From NCBI GenBank assembly GCA_017854855.1, contig JAFMGZ010000005.1:1-64000 (forward strand): DNA of 64,000 nt. Direction: 5' to 3'. The notes beneath the pieces were generated by a model that had not been told where the DNA came from, did not search any database, and was given only the letters and a program-made list of their open reading frames with translations. The number at the start of each line of letters is the position of its first letter. The first letter of the stretch is position 1. The DNA is from Sulfitobacter sp. (lineage in GTDB: Bacteria > Pseudomonadota > Alphaproteobacteria > Rhodobacterales > Rhodobacteraceae). Positions 1-7,347 of this stretch are shown here, piece by piece. The translations under genes and the position numbers were made by a program.

Positions 1-1
1 T

Positions 2-691
2 CTTGCGGGCAAGACCCTTGTCGCCTGTTGCAAGGGCATTGAGCTGTCCAGCGGCCTTGGCCCTGTTGCGATCATTTCCCAGGTCTTGCCCAGCGCCACG
101 GCTGCCATTCTGACCGGCCCCAGCTTTGCCACCGATATCGCAGGTGGCTTGCCCACGGCGCTGACGCTGGCCTGCGCGGATGATCACACGGGCCAGATGC
201 TGCAAGAGGCGCTGACCACCGCCAACCTGCGGCTTTACCGGACGACCGATACCATTGGCGCGGAATTGGGGGGGGCGATGAAGAACGTGATTGCGATTGC
301 CTGTGGTGCCGCGATCGGCGCCGGTCTGGGCGAAAGCGCGCGCGCCGCCGTGATGACCCGTGGCTATGCGGAAATGCAGCGGCTGGCCGCCTATCTTGAG
401 GCTGACCCAAAAACGCTTTCTGGCCTTTCGGGCTTTGGCGATCTGACACTGACCTGCACCTCTGATCAGTCGCGCAACTACCGTCTGGGCCTGTCGCTGG
501 GCAAGGGTCAGCCCTTTGACCCTTCGGTGACCGTCGAAGGGGCTGCCACCGCACAGGCGGTGGATACCCTTGCGCGTCAAGCTGGCCTTGATATGCCTAT
601 CACCCAAGCTGTGGCCGGGCTTCTCGACAACCGGCTGGATGTCAAAACCGCGATGCAAAGCCTGCTGACGCGCCCATTGAAGGAAGAATGA
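2..691 (+). CDS. gpsA: NAD(P)H-dependent glycerol-3-phosphate dehydrogenase, 5' end outside window
   Basis: Reduces dihydroxyacetone phosphate to sn-glycerol 3-phosphate for phospholipid synthesis in the cytoplasm. The open frame runs in from the left edge, so the N-terminal Rossmann part is missing. Visible are the CCKGIE stretch, GPSFATDI, the catalytic-domain KNVIAIACG lysine segment, and [17 protein letters not shown], all typical of GpsA. The TTG at 86 is an internal leucine codon, not a start. The stop is followed after one base by the ATG of the YciI gene, so the two are probably co-transcribed. Confidence 0.95.
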   Translation, partial: LAGKTLVACCKGIELSSGLGPVAIISQVLPSATAAILTGPSFATDIAGGLPTALTLACADDHTGQMLQEALTTANLRLYRTTDTIGAELGGAMKNVIAIACGAAIGAGLGESARAAVMTRGYAEMQRLAAYLEADPKTLSGLSGFGDLTLTCTSDQSRNYRLGLSLGKGQPFDPSVTVEGAATAQAVDTLARQAGLDMPITQAVAGLLDNRLDVKTAMQSLLTRPLKEE

Positions 692-692
692 T

Positions 693-965
693 ATGTTTGT
701 TGCCCTGATTGCCCATGACAAACCCGGTGCCCTGGCCATCCGCCAGGAAAACCGCCCCGCGCATCTGGACTATCTGAAATCCACCGATCTGGTCGCGCAG
801 GCGGGTCCGCTGCTGGATGCCGATGGCGCGATGATCGGGTCACTGATCATTCTTGATGTCGAAGATATGGCGCAGGCGCAGGCCTGGGCCGATGGTGATC
901 CCTATGGCAAGGCCGGATTGTTTCAATCTGTCACCCTGACCCATTGGAACCGGGTGATCGGCTGA
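693..965 (+). CDS. YciI family protein
   Basis: A 90-residue single-domain protein of the YCII ferredoxin-like fold (FVALIAHDKPGA, R-x-x-N-R-P-A-H-L-x-Y-L, then DPYGKAGL near the end). Family members are small dimeric proteins; a few have peroxidase-like or chloro-muconolactone chemistry, but most have no assigned function, and I do not assign one. It starts one base after gpsA stops and its own TGA overlaps the next ATG by one base, so it lies in a gpsA-yciI-EVE operon. Confidence 0.85.
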   Translation: MFVALIAHDKPGALAIRQENRPAHLDYLKSTDLVAQAGPLLDADGAMIGSLIILDVEDMAQAQAWADGDPYGKAGLFQSVTLTHWNRVIG

Positions 966-1384
966 TGGCCTATTGGCTGTTCAAATCAGAGCCTGATGGC
1001 TGGAGCTGGGACAGTCAGGTGGCCAAGGGTGAGCAGGGCGAAGAATGGGACGGCGTGCGCAACTACCAGGCCCGCAATTTCATGCGTGAGATGAAGATCG
1101 GCGACCTGGGATTTTTCTATCACACCCAGAAAGAGAAATCCGTCGTCGGCATCGTCGAGGTCATCGCAGAGGCCCACCCGGACAGCAGCACCGACGACCC
1201 GCGCTGGGAATGCGTGGACGTCAAGGCGGTGCGGCCCTTCGTGGTTCCCGTGACCCTGGCACAGATCAAGGAAGAAGCGCGGCTGGCAGACATGATGCTG
1301 GTCAAAAGCCCCCGGCTTTCGGTGCAGCCGGTCACAGCGGCGCAATGGAAGGCCGTCTGCGCCATGGGCAAAACGACACCATAA
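965..1384 (+). CDS. EVE domain-containing protein
   Basis: A 139-residue protein that is all EVE domain: WLFKSEP at residues 4-10, WDGVRNYQARNFMREMKIGD at 28-47 and GFFYHTQKEKSVVGI at 49-63. EVE domains are structurally related to PUA and YTH modules and are thought to bind modified bases in nucleic acid; the substrate here is unknown. I chose the ATG at 965, which overlaps the YciI stop by one base, over an upstream in-frame TTG at 944 because the family normally begins M-x-Y-W-L. Confidence 0.88.
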   Translation: MAYWLFKSEPDGWSWDSQVAKGEQGEEWDGVRNYQARNFMREMKIGDLGFFYHTQKEKSVVGIVEVIAEAHPDSSTDDPRWECVDVKAVRPFVVPVTLAQIKEEARLADMMLVKSPRLSVQPVTAAQWKAVCAMGKTTP

Positions 1385-1480
1385 AGCGCGCATCGCATGA
1401 CTTGGGTCCATCATAGGTGCCCGTCTTGCCTTGAGTTGCTGAGATTATAAACGGCCCTGTCTTTGATCAGGCTTGTTTAC

Positions 1481-1516
1481 GAAAAAAGGGTTCTGACATG
1501 AATGCCAGAACCCTTT
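1481..1516 (-). terminator. Intrinsic terminator (minus strand)
   Basis: A perfect 11-bp stem (AAAGGGTTCTG at 1485-1495 pairing with 1506-1516) with a 10-base loop. Read on the minus strand it is followed directly by six T residues (1482-1487). No minus-strand CDS ends here, so it terminates either a small RNA or read-through from DUF2853. Confidence 0.65.
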
Positions 1517-1617
1517 CTCACCCCGTGTGCTCCCATACCACCACACACGTATCGAAATATGTTCTGGCCATCCTGGCCTGTCACCCCGTCTGTAGCAAAA
1601 GACCCAATCTTGGCCAA

Positions 1618-1648
1618 GCATTTGATGTCTGTACATTAAATCAAATGC
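1618..1648. repeat. 9-bp perfect inverted repeat
   Basis: GCATTTGAT at 1618-1626 is mirrored by ATCAAATGC at 1640-1648 with a 13-base spacer. It lies between two terminator-like hairpins. It may form the 5' stem of a small RNA or be a protein-binding site; the sequence alone does not decide. Confidence 0.5.
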
Positions 1649-1649
1649 A

Positions 1650-1677
1650 AAACGCCCGCAGCTTTCGTGCGGGCGTT
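1650..1677 (-). terminator. Terminator of the DUF2853 gene
   Basis: Stem AACGCCCGC (1651-1659) pairs with GCGGGCGTT (1669-1677) around a 9-base loop. On the minus strand the right arm ends in TTTT. It sits about 20 bases past the stop codon of the minus-strand DUF2853 gene. Confidence 0.75.
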
Positions 1678-1699
1678 TCAAAAACTTGTGTCGACCGGT

Positions 1700-2041
1700 T
1701 CAGCCGTAGACGGATTCTTTGCCGAAATGCTTGGTCAGCATGTAATACATGACAGCGCGGTACTTGTTGCGCTCTGACTTGCCATAGGTCTCAATCGCCT
1801 TGTTGATCCCTTCCATCAGGTCTGGCCCATCGGGCAGGCCCAGCTTTTTCATCAGGAAGTTCTTCTTGACCAGCTCAAGCTCGCTTTCCTGGCTTGAGGC
1901 AACGGTTTGCGCATCAGCGTTGTAGATGGATGGCCCGCAACCGATGGTAACCTTTGTCAAAAGGTCCATATCCGGCGTCATGCCGCATTTGGTCTTCAGA
2001 TCTTCTGCGTATTTCGCGATCCATTCGTCTCTCTTGCCCAT
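1700..2041 (-). CDS. DUF2853 family protein
   Basis: A 113-residue acidic soluble protein of the DUF2853 family, recognised from MDLLTKVTIGCGPSIYNAD in the middle and the C-terminal YGKSERNKYRAVMYYMLTKHFG block. Function is unknown. I start it at the ATG whose codon ends at 2041 (MGKRDEW), with GGGAG about ten bases upstream, and not at the in-frame ATG five codons earlier that the extended frame allows. It is monocistronic, with its own terminator at 1650-1677 and a 190-bp upstream region shared with the divergent HD gene. Confidence 0.8.
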   Translation of the reverse strand: MGKRDEWIAKYAEDLKTKCGMTPDMDLLTKVTIGCGPSIYNADAQTVASSQESELELVKKNFLMKKLGLPDGPDLMEGINKAIETYGKSERNKYRAVMYYMLTKHFGKESVYG

Positions 2042-2118
2042 TCGAAGGTCTCCCATATTATTGGCTGATCGGATTTGTGATCTGAATGAAAGCCTAAGGG
2101 CATTTGCATTCTCGACAA

Positions 2119-2144
2119 AGGGGAAATGTTAAATCTGCTCCCCT
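2119..2144. repeat. AGGGGA/TCCCCT inverted repeat upstream of DUF2853
   Basis: AGGGGA (2119-2124) and TCCCCT (2139-2144) form a 6-bp inverted repeat with a 14-base AT-rich spacer in the divergent promoter region. This could be an operator, but short repeats like this also arise by chance. Confidence 0.3.
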
Positions 2145-2174
2145 CTAAATCAAAGGATTGGCTTTGTGATAGGT

Positions 2175-2188
2175 TTGATCAGTATCAT
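2175..2188. promoter_or_regulatory. FNR/FnrL-like box
   Basis: TTGAT-CAGT-ATCAT matches the FNR-type consensus TTGAT-N4-ATCAA at nine of ten fixed positions. It is centred about 51 bases before the ATG of the HD gene at 2233. FnrL is the oxygen-responsive regulator in Rhodobacterales. No convincing -10 element is evident at the class II spacing, so this is a candidate only. Confidence 0.4.
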
Positions 2189-2232
2189 AGGGCCGCGATA
2201 CACCTTTTTGTCAGCGTCAAAGGATCAGGAAA

Positions 2233-2832
2233 ATGAGCGATAAAGTCAGTTTTACGCAGATGAAAGACGGCACCAAGGCCGATTATGAACTGCTGGAAAA
2301 GCTGGAAAAGCCCTATCTGGCGCTGACCGCAGACCGCGTTCTGGACGAATTGCGCCGTCAGGGTGATGTGTCGTTGGAGGGGTACAGGATCACCCGGATG
2401 GACCACGGGTTGCAGTCTGCCACCCGCGCTGAACGCGACGGTGCCGATATTGACTGGATCGTTGGCACCTTGCTGCATGACATCGGGGATGGTCTGGCCC
2501 CGCAAAATCATGACCGGTTCTCGGCAGAGGTGATCCGCCCCTTTGTCCGTTGGGACGTGGCATGGGTGGTCGAACACCATGGCATTTTCCAGATGCTCTA
2601 TTACGCCGATCATTATGGTTGGGACAAGAACGCGCGTGATCAATTCCGGGATCACCCCTGTTTTGACAGCTGCGCCAGCTTTTGTGAACGCTGGGATCAA
2701 TCTTCTTTTGATCCAGAATACGACGCCAAACCGCTCAGCCATTTTGAACCAATGGTCAGAGAGGTATTTGCCCGCAAGGCCTATGATCCGGGCGTGGTGC
2801 GCGAAGGGTTTTTATCGCCCCTGACAGCCTAG
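2233..2832 (+). CDS. HD-domain protein of the PhnZ/TmpB-like type
   Basis: A 199-residue HD-fold protein. Visible metal-ligand candidates are H58, H82-D83 (LLHDIGD), H93 (NHDRFSAE), H115/H116 (VVEHHG) and D155 (CERWDQSSFDPEYD). This layout, in particular the late R-W-D, resembles the mixed-valent di-iron HD oxygenases PhnZ and TmpB that break down organophosphonates, rather than simple HD phosphohydrolases. That is inference from motif spacing; no phosphonate genes are adjacent, so the substrate is open. AGGA precedes the ATG. A FNR-like box lies upstream. Its stop is 19 bases from the convergent DUF922 gene. Confidence 0.7.
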   Translation: MSDKVSFTQMKDGTKADYELLEKLEKPYLALTADRVLDELRRQGDVSLEGYRITRMDHGLQSATRAERDGADIDWIVGTLLHDIGDGLAPQNHDRFSAEVIRPFVRWDVAWVVEHHGIFQMLYYADHYGWDKNARDQFRDHPCFDSCASFCERWDQSSFDPEYDAKPLSHFEPMVREVFARKAYDPGVVREGFLSPLTA

Positions 2833-2850
2833 GACCGGATTGTTGGTGCG

Positions 2851-3330
2851 TCAGTTCAGGACAACACCATCGCGTCCGCCGTGGTTGGTGCGTCTGTCGA
2901 ATTCGATGTCGATGCGGTTGTACTTCTTGATGATCGCCTGCCCGCCGATGCAGTTCGCGCGATCAATCTCATAGGCGGCGTCAATGCCATGCTGCCCATG
3001 CTGGCGCTCATGGGTCATCAGGTTGGCCACCATGGTATCAAAGGATTTTCGCAGTTTCGGCGGCATCGCCGCGGGGTTGATATGCCGGGGCATTGTATAG
3101 GTCACCTCGACCTGCACCTTGCAGGCCGCGCTCCAGCGTACAAACCACGCGGTATAGCCCCAATATCCCTTGGGACCCCGATTGCGCATTTGCTGTTTCA
3201 GACCGACGGCAGTCGTGGCGTCAACAGCGTAGGTTTTCATCTTCTCCGTCACCTTTGGTGCCGCCAGCGCCGTGGTTCCAATGAACCACGACGCCAGCAC
3301 AACAATCAAGGCAAGGCGGGGACCACCCAT
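2851..3330 (-). CDS. DUF922 family exported putative zinc protease
   Basis: A 159-residue protein with a Sec-type signal peptide (about residues 1-24, ending ALAA) and a mature part carrying T-HERQHGQHG at 106-115, an HExxH zinc motif with a third histidine at 114, which is the hallmark of DUF922. Members are predicted secreted or periplasmic Zn-dependent proteases; activity is not demonstrated for most. Two cysteines (70 and one after the zinc motif in RANCIGG) could form a disulfide. It lies two bases downstream of ahcY on the same strand and may be read through from it. Confidence 0.78.
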   Translation of the reverse strand: MGGPRLALIVVLASWFIGTTALAAPKVTEKMKTYAVDATTAVGLKQQMRNRGPKGYWGYTAWFVRWSAACKVQVEVTYTMPRHINPAAMPPKLRKSFDTMVANLMTHERQHGQHGIDAAYEIDRANCIGGQAIIKKYNRIDIEFDRRTNHGGRDGVVLN

Positions 3331-3332
3331 CG

Positions 3333-4721
3333 TCAGTAACGGTAGTGTTCTGGTTTGAACGGGCCATCGGGGCTGACGCCGATATAGGCGGCCTGCTCTG
3401 GGTCCAGTTTGCTCAGCTTGACGCCGATCCGGTCCAGATGCAGACGGGCAACCTTTTCGTCCAGATGCTTGGGCAGGATGTAGACGTCGTTCTTGTACTC
3501 ATCGCCCTTGGTCCACAGTTCGATCTGCGCCAGCACCTGATTGGTAAAGGAGGCGGACATCACAAAGGACGGGTGGCCCGTGGCGTTGCCAAGGTTCAGC
3601 AGACGGCCCTCGGACAGCAGGATCAGACGGTTGCCATTCGGCATCTCGATCATGTCCACCTGTTCTTTGATGTTGGTCCATTTGTGGTTCTTCAGGGCAG
3701 CGACCTGAATTTCATTGTCGAAGTGGCCGATGTTGCCGACAATCGCCATGTCCTTCATCGCGCGCATATGTTCGATGCGGATCACATCCTTGTTGCCAGT
3801 GGTGGTGATAAAGATATCGGCCGTGCCAACAACGTCTTCCAGCAGCACAACTTCGAAACCGTCCATCGCCGCCTGCAATGCGCAGATCGGGTCGACTTCG
3901 GTCACTTTCACGCGTGCGCCCGCACCCGCCAAAGACGCAGCCGAGCCTTTGCCGACATCGCCGTAACCCATGACGACGGCAACCTTGCCGGCCATCATCG
4001 TGTCGGTCGCGCGGCGGATGCCGTCAACCAGCGATTCCTTGCAGCCGTATTTGTTGTCGAACTTGGATTTGGTCACGGAATCGTTCACGTTGATCGCAGG
4101 GAACGGCAGCTGGCCCTGTTTCACCAGTTCATACAGACGGTGCACACCGGTGGTGGTTTCCTCGGATACGCCAACGATCTGGTCGCGCATTTTTGTGAAC
4201 CAACCGGGGCTGGCTTCCATCCGCTTCTTGATCTGTGCCTTGATGACGACTTCTTCGTCAGACGTGGGAACGGCAATGACCTCTTCGCCTGCTTCGGCAC
4301 GTGCACCCAGCAGAACATAGAGGGTCGCATCACCCCCATCGTCAAGGATCAGGTTCGGGCCTTCCTCGAACATGAAGGATTTATCAAGGTAATCCCAATG
4401 CTCTTCCAGTGACTGGCCCTTGATCGCGAAAACCGGTGTGCCGCCTGCGGCAATCGCGGCAGCAGCGTGGTCTTGGGTCGAAAAGATGTTGCAAGACGCC
4501 CAGCGCACATCTGCGCCCAGCTCAACAAGTGTCTCAATCAGAACAGCGGTCTGAATGGTCATATGCAGCGATCCGACAATCCGCGCACCCTTGAGCGGTT
4601 TGCTTTCGCCATATTCGGAACGCAGCGCCATCAGCCCCGGCATTTCGGTTTCAGCAATGTCCAGTTCCTTGCGGCCGTATGCAGCAAGGTTGATGTCTTT
4701 TACGATATAGTCGTTTGCCAT
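3333..4721 (-). CDS. ahcY: Adenosylhomocysteinase
   Basis: Hydrolyses S-adenosylhomocysteine to homocysteine and adenosine in the methyl cycle, relieving product inhibition of methyltransferases. It has 462 residues, normal for the bacterial enzyme. SLHMT at 51-55 contacts substrate, [11 protein letters not shown] at 213-223 carries the catalytic Lys/Asp, GYGDVGKG at 252-259 is the NAD-binding loop, and the protein ends with the family's KPEHYRY tail. I start at MANDYIVKD with GAGG eight bases upstream; an extended frame to 4760 is not needed. No SAH riboswitch structure was apparent in the leader. Confidence 0.97.
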   Translation of the reverse strand: MANDYIVKDINLAAYGRKELDIAETEMPGLMALRSEYGESKPLKGARIVGSLHMTIQTAVLIETLVELGADVRWASCNIFSTQDHAAAAIAAGGTPVFAIKGQSLEEHWDYLDKSFMFEEGPNLILDDGGDATLYVLLGARAEAGEEVIAVPTSDEEVVIKAQIKKRMEASPGWFTKMRDQIVGVSEETTTGVHRLYELVKQGQLPFPAINVNDSVTKSKFDNKYGCKESLVDGIRRATDTMMAGKVAVVMGYGDVGKGSAASLAGAGARVKVTEVDPICALQAAMDGFEVVLLEDVVGTADIFITTTGNKDVIRIEHMRAMKDMAIVGNIGHFDNEIQVAALKNHKWTNIKEQVDMIEMPNGNRLILLSEGRLLNLGNATGHPSFVMSASFTNQVLAQIELWTKGDEYKNDVYILPKHLDEKVARLHLDRIGVKLSKLDPEQAAYIGVSPDGPFKPEHYRY

Positions 4722-4890
4722 GAGGCACCTCATCCAAGATGTTTGGACGCCGCCTATCACTTTTGCCTGCCTGTCTCAACATGCGATGGTGACGCATGGC
4801 TTATGCGTTCTTAATCCGCGATTGCGCCGCCCCCGCTTCTTTGGTTTCTTGGCCGCGCAGATGATCCCGACACCAAAAAGGCACAGCAAC

Positions 4891-5487
4891 ATGGCACAGC
4901 AACCCAGAGCATGGCAGCGGATGCTTTCAGGCCGCAGACTGGACCTGCTGGATCCCACGCCCGTGGACATAGAGATAGAGGACATCGCCCATGGCCTTGC
5001 CTTTGTCGCGCGGTGGAACGGCCAGACCCATGGGGATTACGCCTATTCCGTTGCAGAACATTCACTGCTGGTTGAAACCCTGTTTGCACGGATGAACCCA
5101 AAGGCCCCGGCGAAATGGTGCCTTGCAGCGCTTTTGCATGATGCGCCCGAATATGTGATCGGGGATATGATCTCGCCGGTAAAGGCGGCGGTCGGGCCGG
5201 GCTATGGTGCCCTGGATGACCGGCTGACGGCCGCCATTCACTTGCGCTTTGGTCTGCCTGCGGTGATCCCGGCATCGGTCAAGAAACAGATCAAGAAGGC
5301 GGACAAGATCAGCGCATGGATGGAAGCCACCCAGATCGCCGGATTTTCGCCGGACGAATCCTCAAAGTTTTTTGGCCGACCAGAGGCAGGGCTGATCAGC
5401 GACCTGCAGATTGTTCTGCGTCCGCCGGTTGAAACCCGCAATGCCTTTACCGCCCGGCATGACCGGCTGCTGGAACAGATGACATGA
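4891..5487 (+). CDS. HD-domain hydrolase, YfbR-like
   Basis: A 198-residue HD protein with AEHS (H57), LLHDAPEYVIGD (H83, D84) and a late KKADKIS (D138), the pattern of YfbR-type 5'-deoxynucleotidases and related HD hydrolases. These act on nucleoside monophosphates in the cytoplasm; the substrate here is not proven. The start at 4891 (MAQQPRAW) agrees with homologues of this type; the upstream in-frame ATG at 4861 is a possible alternative. Its TGA overlaps the ATG of the next gene by four bases (ATGA), indicating translational coupling. Confidence 0.8.
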   Translation: MAQQPRAWQRMLSGRRLDLLDPTPVDIEIEDIAHGLAFVARWNGQTHGDYAYSVAEHSLLVETLFARMNPKAPAKWCLAALLHDAPEYVIGDMISPVKAAVGPGYGALDDRLTAAIHLRFGLPAVIPASVKKQIKKADKISAWMEATQIAGFSPDESSKFFGRPEAGLISDLQIVLRPPVETRNAFTARHDRLLEQMT

Positions 5488-5969
5488 TCCAGGTGCGCCG
5501 CCCCATCGCGCTTGACCTTGGGGCGATGGCCGGCCTGCTGAATGCGATCATCGCACAGGGCGGCACCACGGCCCTGACCCGCCCGGTGACAGGCGATGAT
5601 CTGGCGCAGTGGATGGCCTTTGCGCCGGACCGAAATGCCTGGCATGTTGCCGTCGATGCCCAGGAAAGGCCGGTTGGCTTTCAATGGATCGAACCCGAGG
5701 CGTCATTGCCCCCGCAAGCGGCAAATATCGCGACATTCGTTCAGATCGGCCAGACCGGTCTGGGCATCGGATCAGCCCTGTTTGACGCGACCCGCAAGGC
5801 GGCAAAAGAATTGGGATATGTCTGGATCAACGCCAATATCCGCGCCGACAACGAAGGCGGGCTAATTTATTATCAAAGCCGTGGCTTTCAGGATTACGGC
5901 ATCATCGAAGGCTACCGGATGGGCAACGGACAGCTGGTGGACAAACGCCTGAAACGGTTCGATCTATAG
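5484..5969 (+). CDS. GNAT family N-acetyltransferase
   Basis: A 161-residue acetyltransferase. The acetyl-CoA binding loop is QTGLGIGSALF at 90-100 (Q/R-x-x-G-x-G/A) and the C-terminal NEGGLIYYQSRGFQDYG matches GNAT motif B. The acceptor substrate cannot be read from the sequence. It begins four bases inside the HD hydrolase gene. It converges on regA with only a 45-bp gap in which I see no clear terminator. Confidence 0.85.
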   Translation: MIQVRRPIALDLGAMAGLLNAIIAQGGTTALTRPVTGDDLAQWMAFAPDRNAWHVAVDAQERPVGFQWIEPEASLPPQAANIATFVQIGQTGLGIGSALFDATRKAAKELGYVWINANIRADNEGGLIYYQSRGFQDYGIIEGYRMGNGQLVDKRLKRFDL

Positions 5970-6014
5970 CACCAGGTCCGCCGCACCCCAGGATCCGGTA
6001 TTCGCAACTGCGCT

Positions 6015-6566
6015 TTAACGCGGGGACCGTTTGGCCAGGATACGCTGCAATGTGCGGCGGTGCATGCTGAGCCGGCGCGCGGTCTCTGATACATTGCGAT
6101 CACACAGCTCATATACCCGCTGGATATGTTCCCAACGCACACGGTCCGCGCTCATGGGGTTTTCGGGGGGTGGCGGCATGTCGTCACCCGTGGCCAGCAG
6201 GGCATTGGTGATGTCATTGGCATCCGCAGGCTTGGACAGGTAATCGGTTGCACCGATCTTGACCGCGGCGACAGCCGTTGCAATCGCCCCGTAACCGGTC
6301 AGCACGACAACACGCGCATCCGCCCGGCGTTCGCGCAGTACCTCTACCACATCCAGACCGTTCCCATCCTGCAGTCGCAGGTCGACGACCGCATAGGCGG
6401 GCGGGCGGGCCGTGACGATGGCGCGACCCGCGGCCACGCTATCGGCCATCTCAACGTCAAAGCCGCGCTTTTCCATGGCCTTTGCAAGCCTGCGCAAAAA
6501 CGGCTCGTCATCATCCATCAACAAAAGCGACTTGTCTGGACCGATGCTTGTGTTTTCCTGTGTCAC
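6015..6566 (-). CDS. regA: Redox response regulator RegA (PrrA/ActR family)
   Basis: A 183-residue two-domain regulator. The receiver has MDDDE at 17-21, phospho-acceptor D62 in VVDLRL, T90 and K112; a proline-rich linker (PPPPENP near 131-137) leads to a Fis-type HTH ending in ARRLSMHRRTLQRIL. In Rhodobacterales RegA, phosphorylated by RegB, controls photosynthesis, respiration, carbon and nitrogen fixation in response to redox state. It lies just downstream of senC on the same strand, and its partner kinase regB is divergent. A candidate promoter of its own lies at 6601-6629. Confidence 0.95.
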   Translation of the reverse strand: MTQENTSIGPDKSLLLMDDDEPFLRRLAKAMEKRGFDVEMADSVAAGRAIVTARPPAYAVVDLRLQDGNGLDVVEVLRERRADARVVVLTGYGAIATAVAAVKIGATDYLSKPADANDITNALLATGDDMPPPPENPMSADRVRWEHIQRVYELCDRNVSETARRLSMHRRTLQRILAKRSPR

Positions 6567-6600
6567 GTCTGTTTGCTCATTTGCCTGTTATCCCTGAACC

Positions 6601-6629
6601 ATATATGGGCCGCAGGCGCTGCGCGTCAA
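6601..6629 (-). promoter_or_regulatory. Candidate promoter for regA
   Basis: On the minus strand TTGACG (6624-6629) and ATATAT (6601-6606) are separated by exactly 17 bases, a good housekeeping-sigma arrangement in the 68-bp senC-regA gap, about 35 bases before the regA start. It would let regA be expressed apart from senC. Confidence 0.45.
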
Positions 6630-6634
6630 ATCGC

Positions 6635-7246
6635 TCAAAGCCGGTCGAGGAAACATCCGATCTGATCTGCCATCTGCTCTGGCCGTACCTCGCGGCGGAA
6701 ATATTCGACAAATCCCTCTTCGGGCAGCACCAGGTAGCTAAAGGTGGAATGGTCCACCAGGTATTCATCGTCCACTTTTGGATGCGCCTTGTAATAGGTG
6801 CGATAGGCCTGACTGGCTGCTTTGACCTGTTCGGCCGATCCGGTCAGCCCGATCATGCGCGGGTGCATCACTTCGGCGAATTCACCGACGACTTCGGGTG
6901 TGTCACGCTCAGGGTCGACGGTGATGAAAACGGGTGTGACGATCTGGCCGCGCTGCTCAAGGATCTCAACGGCTGACGCGTTTCGGTCCACATCCAGCGG
7001 GCAGACATCGGGGCAAAAGGTATAGCCGAAATAGATCAATGCGGGCTCTGTGATTACATCCTTGTCGGTCACCGTCTCGCCCTTTGCATTCACCAACTCA
7101 AAAGGGCCGCCCAGATCACCGGCAACCGTCGTTGTCCGGCATTGGGCAAATCGGTCGCTGCCACCACCCTGAAAGGCAAACCAGGCGGTTCCCGCCAAAA
7201 ACGCCGCCGCAACTGCTGCTGCACCAAAGGCAATTTTACGGTTCAT
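6635..7246 (-). CDS. senC: SCO1/SenC family copper chaperone
   Basis: A 203-residue membrane-anchored periplasmic protein: an N-terminal hydrophobic segment (residues 6-25), then a thioredoxin-like SCO domain with the copper ligands C78 and C82 (TFCPDVCP) and H166 (VDHSTF). SCO proteins deliver copper to the CuA site of cytochrome oxidase. In Rhodobacter the gene (also called prrC) lies between regB and regA and influences redox signalling. The same arrangement is present here. It overlaps nothing and is divergent from regB across 101 bp. Confidence 0.93.
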   Translation of the reverse strand: MNRKIAFGAAAVAAAFLAGTAWFAFQGGGSDRFAQCRTTTVAGDLGGPFELVNAKGETVTDKDVITEPALIYFGYTFCPDVCPLDVDRNASAVEILEQRGQIVTPVFITVDPERDTPEVVGEFAEVMHPRMIGLTGSAEQVKAASQAYRTYYKAHPKVDDEYLVDHSTFSYLVLPEEGFVEYFRREVRPEQMADQIGCFLDRL

Positions 7247-7347
7247 TCATAGCCTCCTGCGCCAAACAGCGCTCTTGATCGTTTCCTGTGGCATCACCTA
7301 CGCTACATCGTTCCAAACGCAACTGACAAAAAAGAAAAGGCGCGCAG
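7247..7347. promoter_or_regulatory. Divergent regB/senC promoter region
   Basis: The 101-bp gap must drive both senC-regA (leftward) and regB (rightward). In Rhodobacter the corresponding region is bound by RegA. I could not identify a clear RegA site (GCGGC-N5-GTCGC) or unambiguous -35/-10 pairs by eye, so only the location is supported. Confidence 0.4.

Larger units (their letters stand above)
1385..1699. other. 315-bp intergenic region with two hairpins and an inverted repeat
   Basis: No convincing coding sequence lies between the EVE gene and DUF2853. The stretch holds a hairpin with a U-tract on the minus strand (1481-1516), a 9-bp inverted repeat (1618-1648) and the DUF2853 terminator hairpin (1650-1677). 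A minus-strand frame of 78 codons covers much of it but has no family signature. A small RNA or tandem terminators are the likeliest readings. Confidence 0.6.

Noticed and set aside
1445..1681. Minus-strand frame of 78 codons in the DUF2853-EVE gap
   Set aside because: Runs through the DUF2853 terminator hairpin and the second terminator, with no ribosome site or protein features; a small RNA or no gene is more likely.
3345..4412. Plus-strand frame of 355 codons opposite ahcY
   Set aside because: Antisense shadow of the ahcY codon pattern; no domain and no start signals.
4722..4890. SAH or SAM/SAH riboswitch ahead of ahcY
   Set aside because: Such elements occur before methyl-cycle genes, but I found no match to the conserved core in the 170-bp leader region. 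A covariance-model search would settle it.
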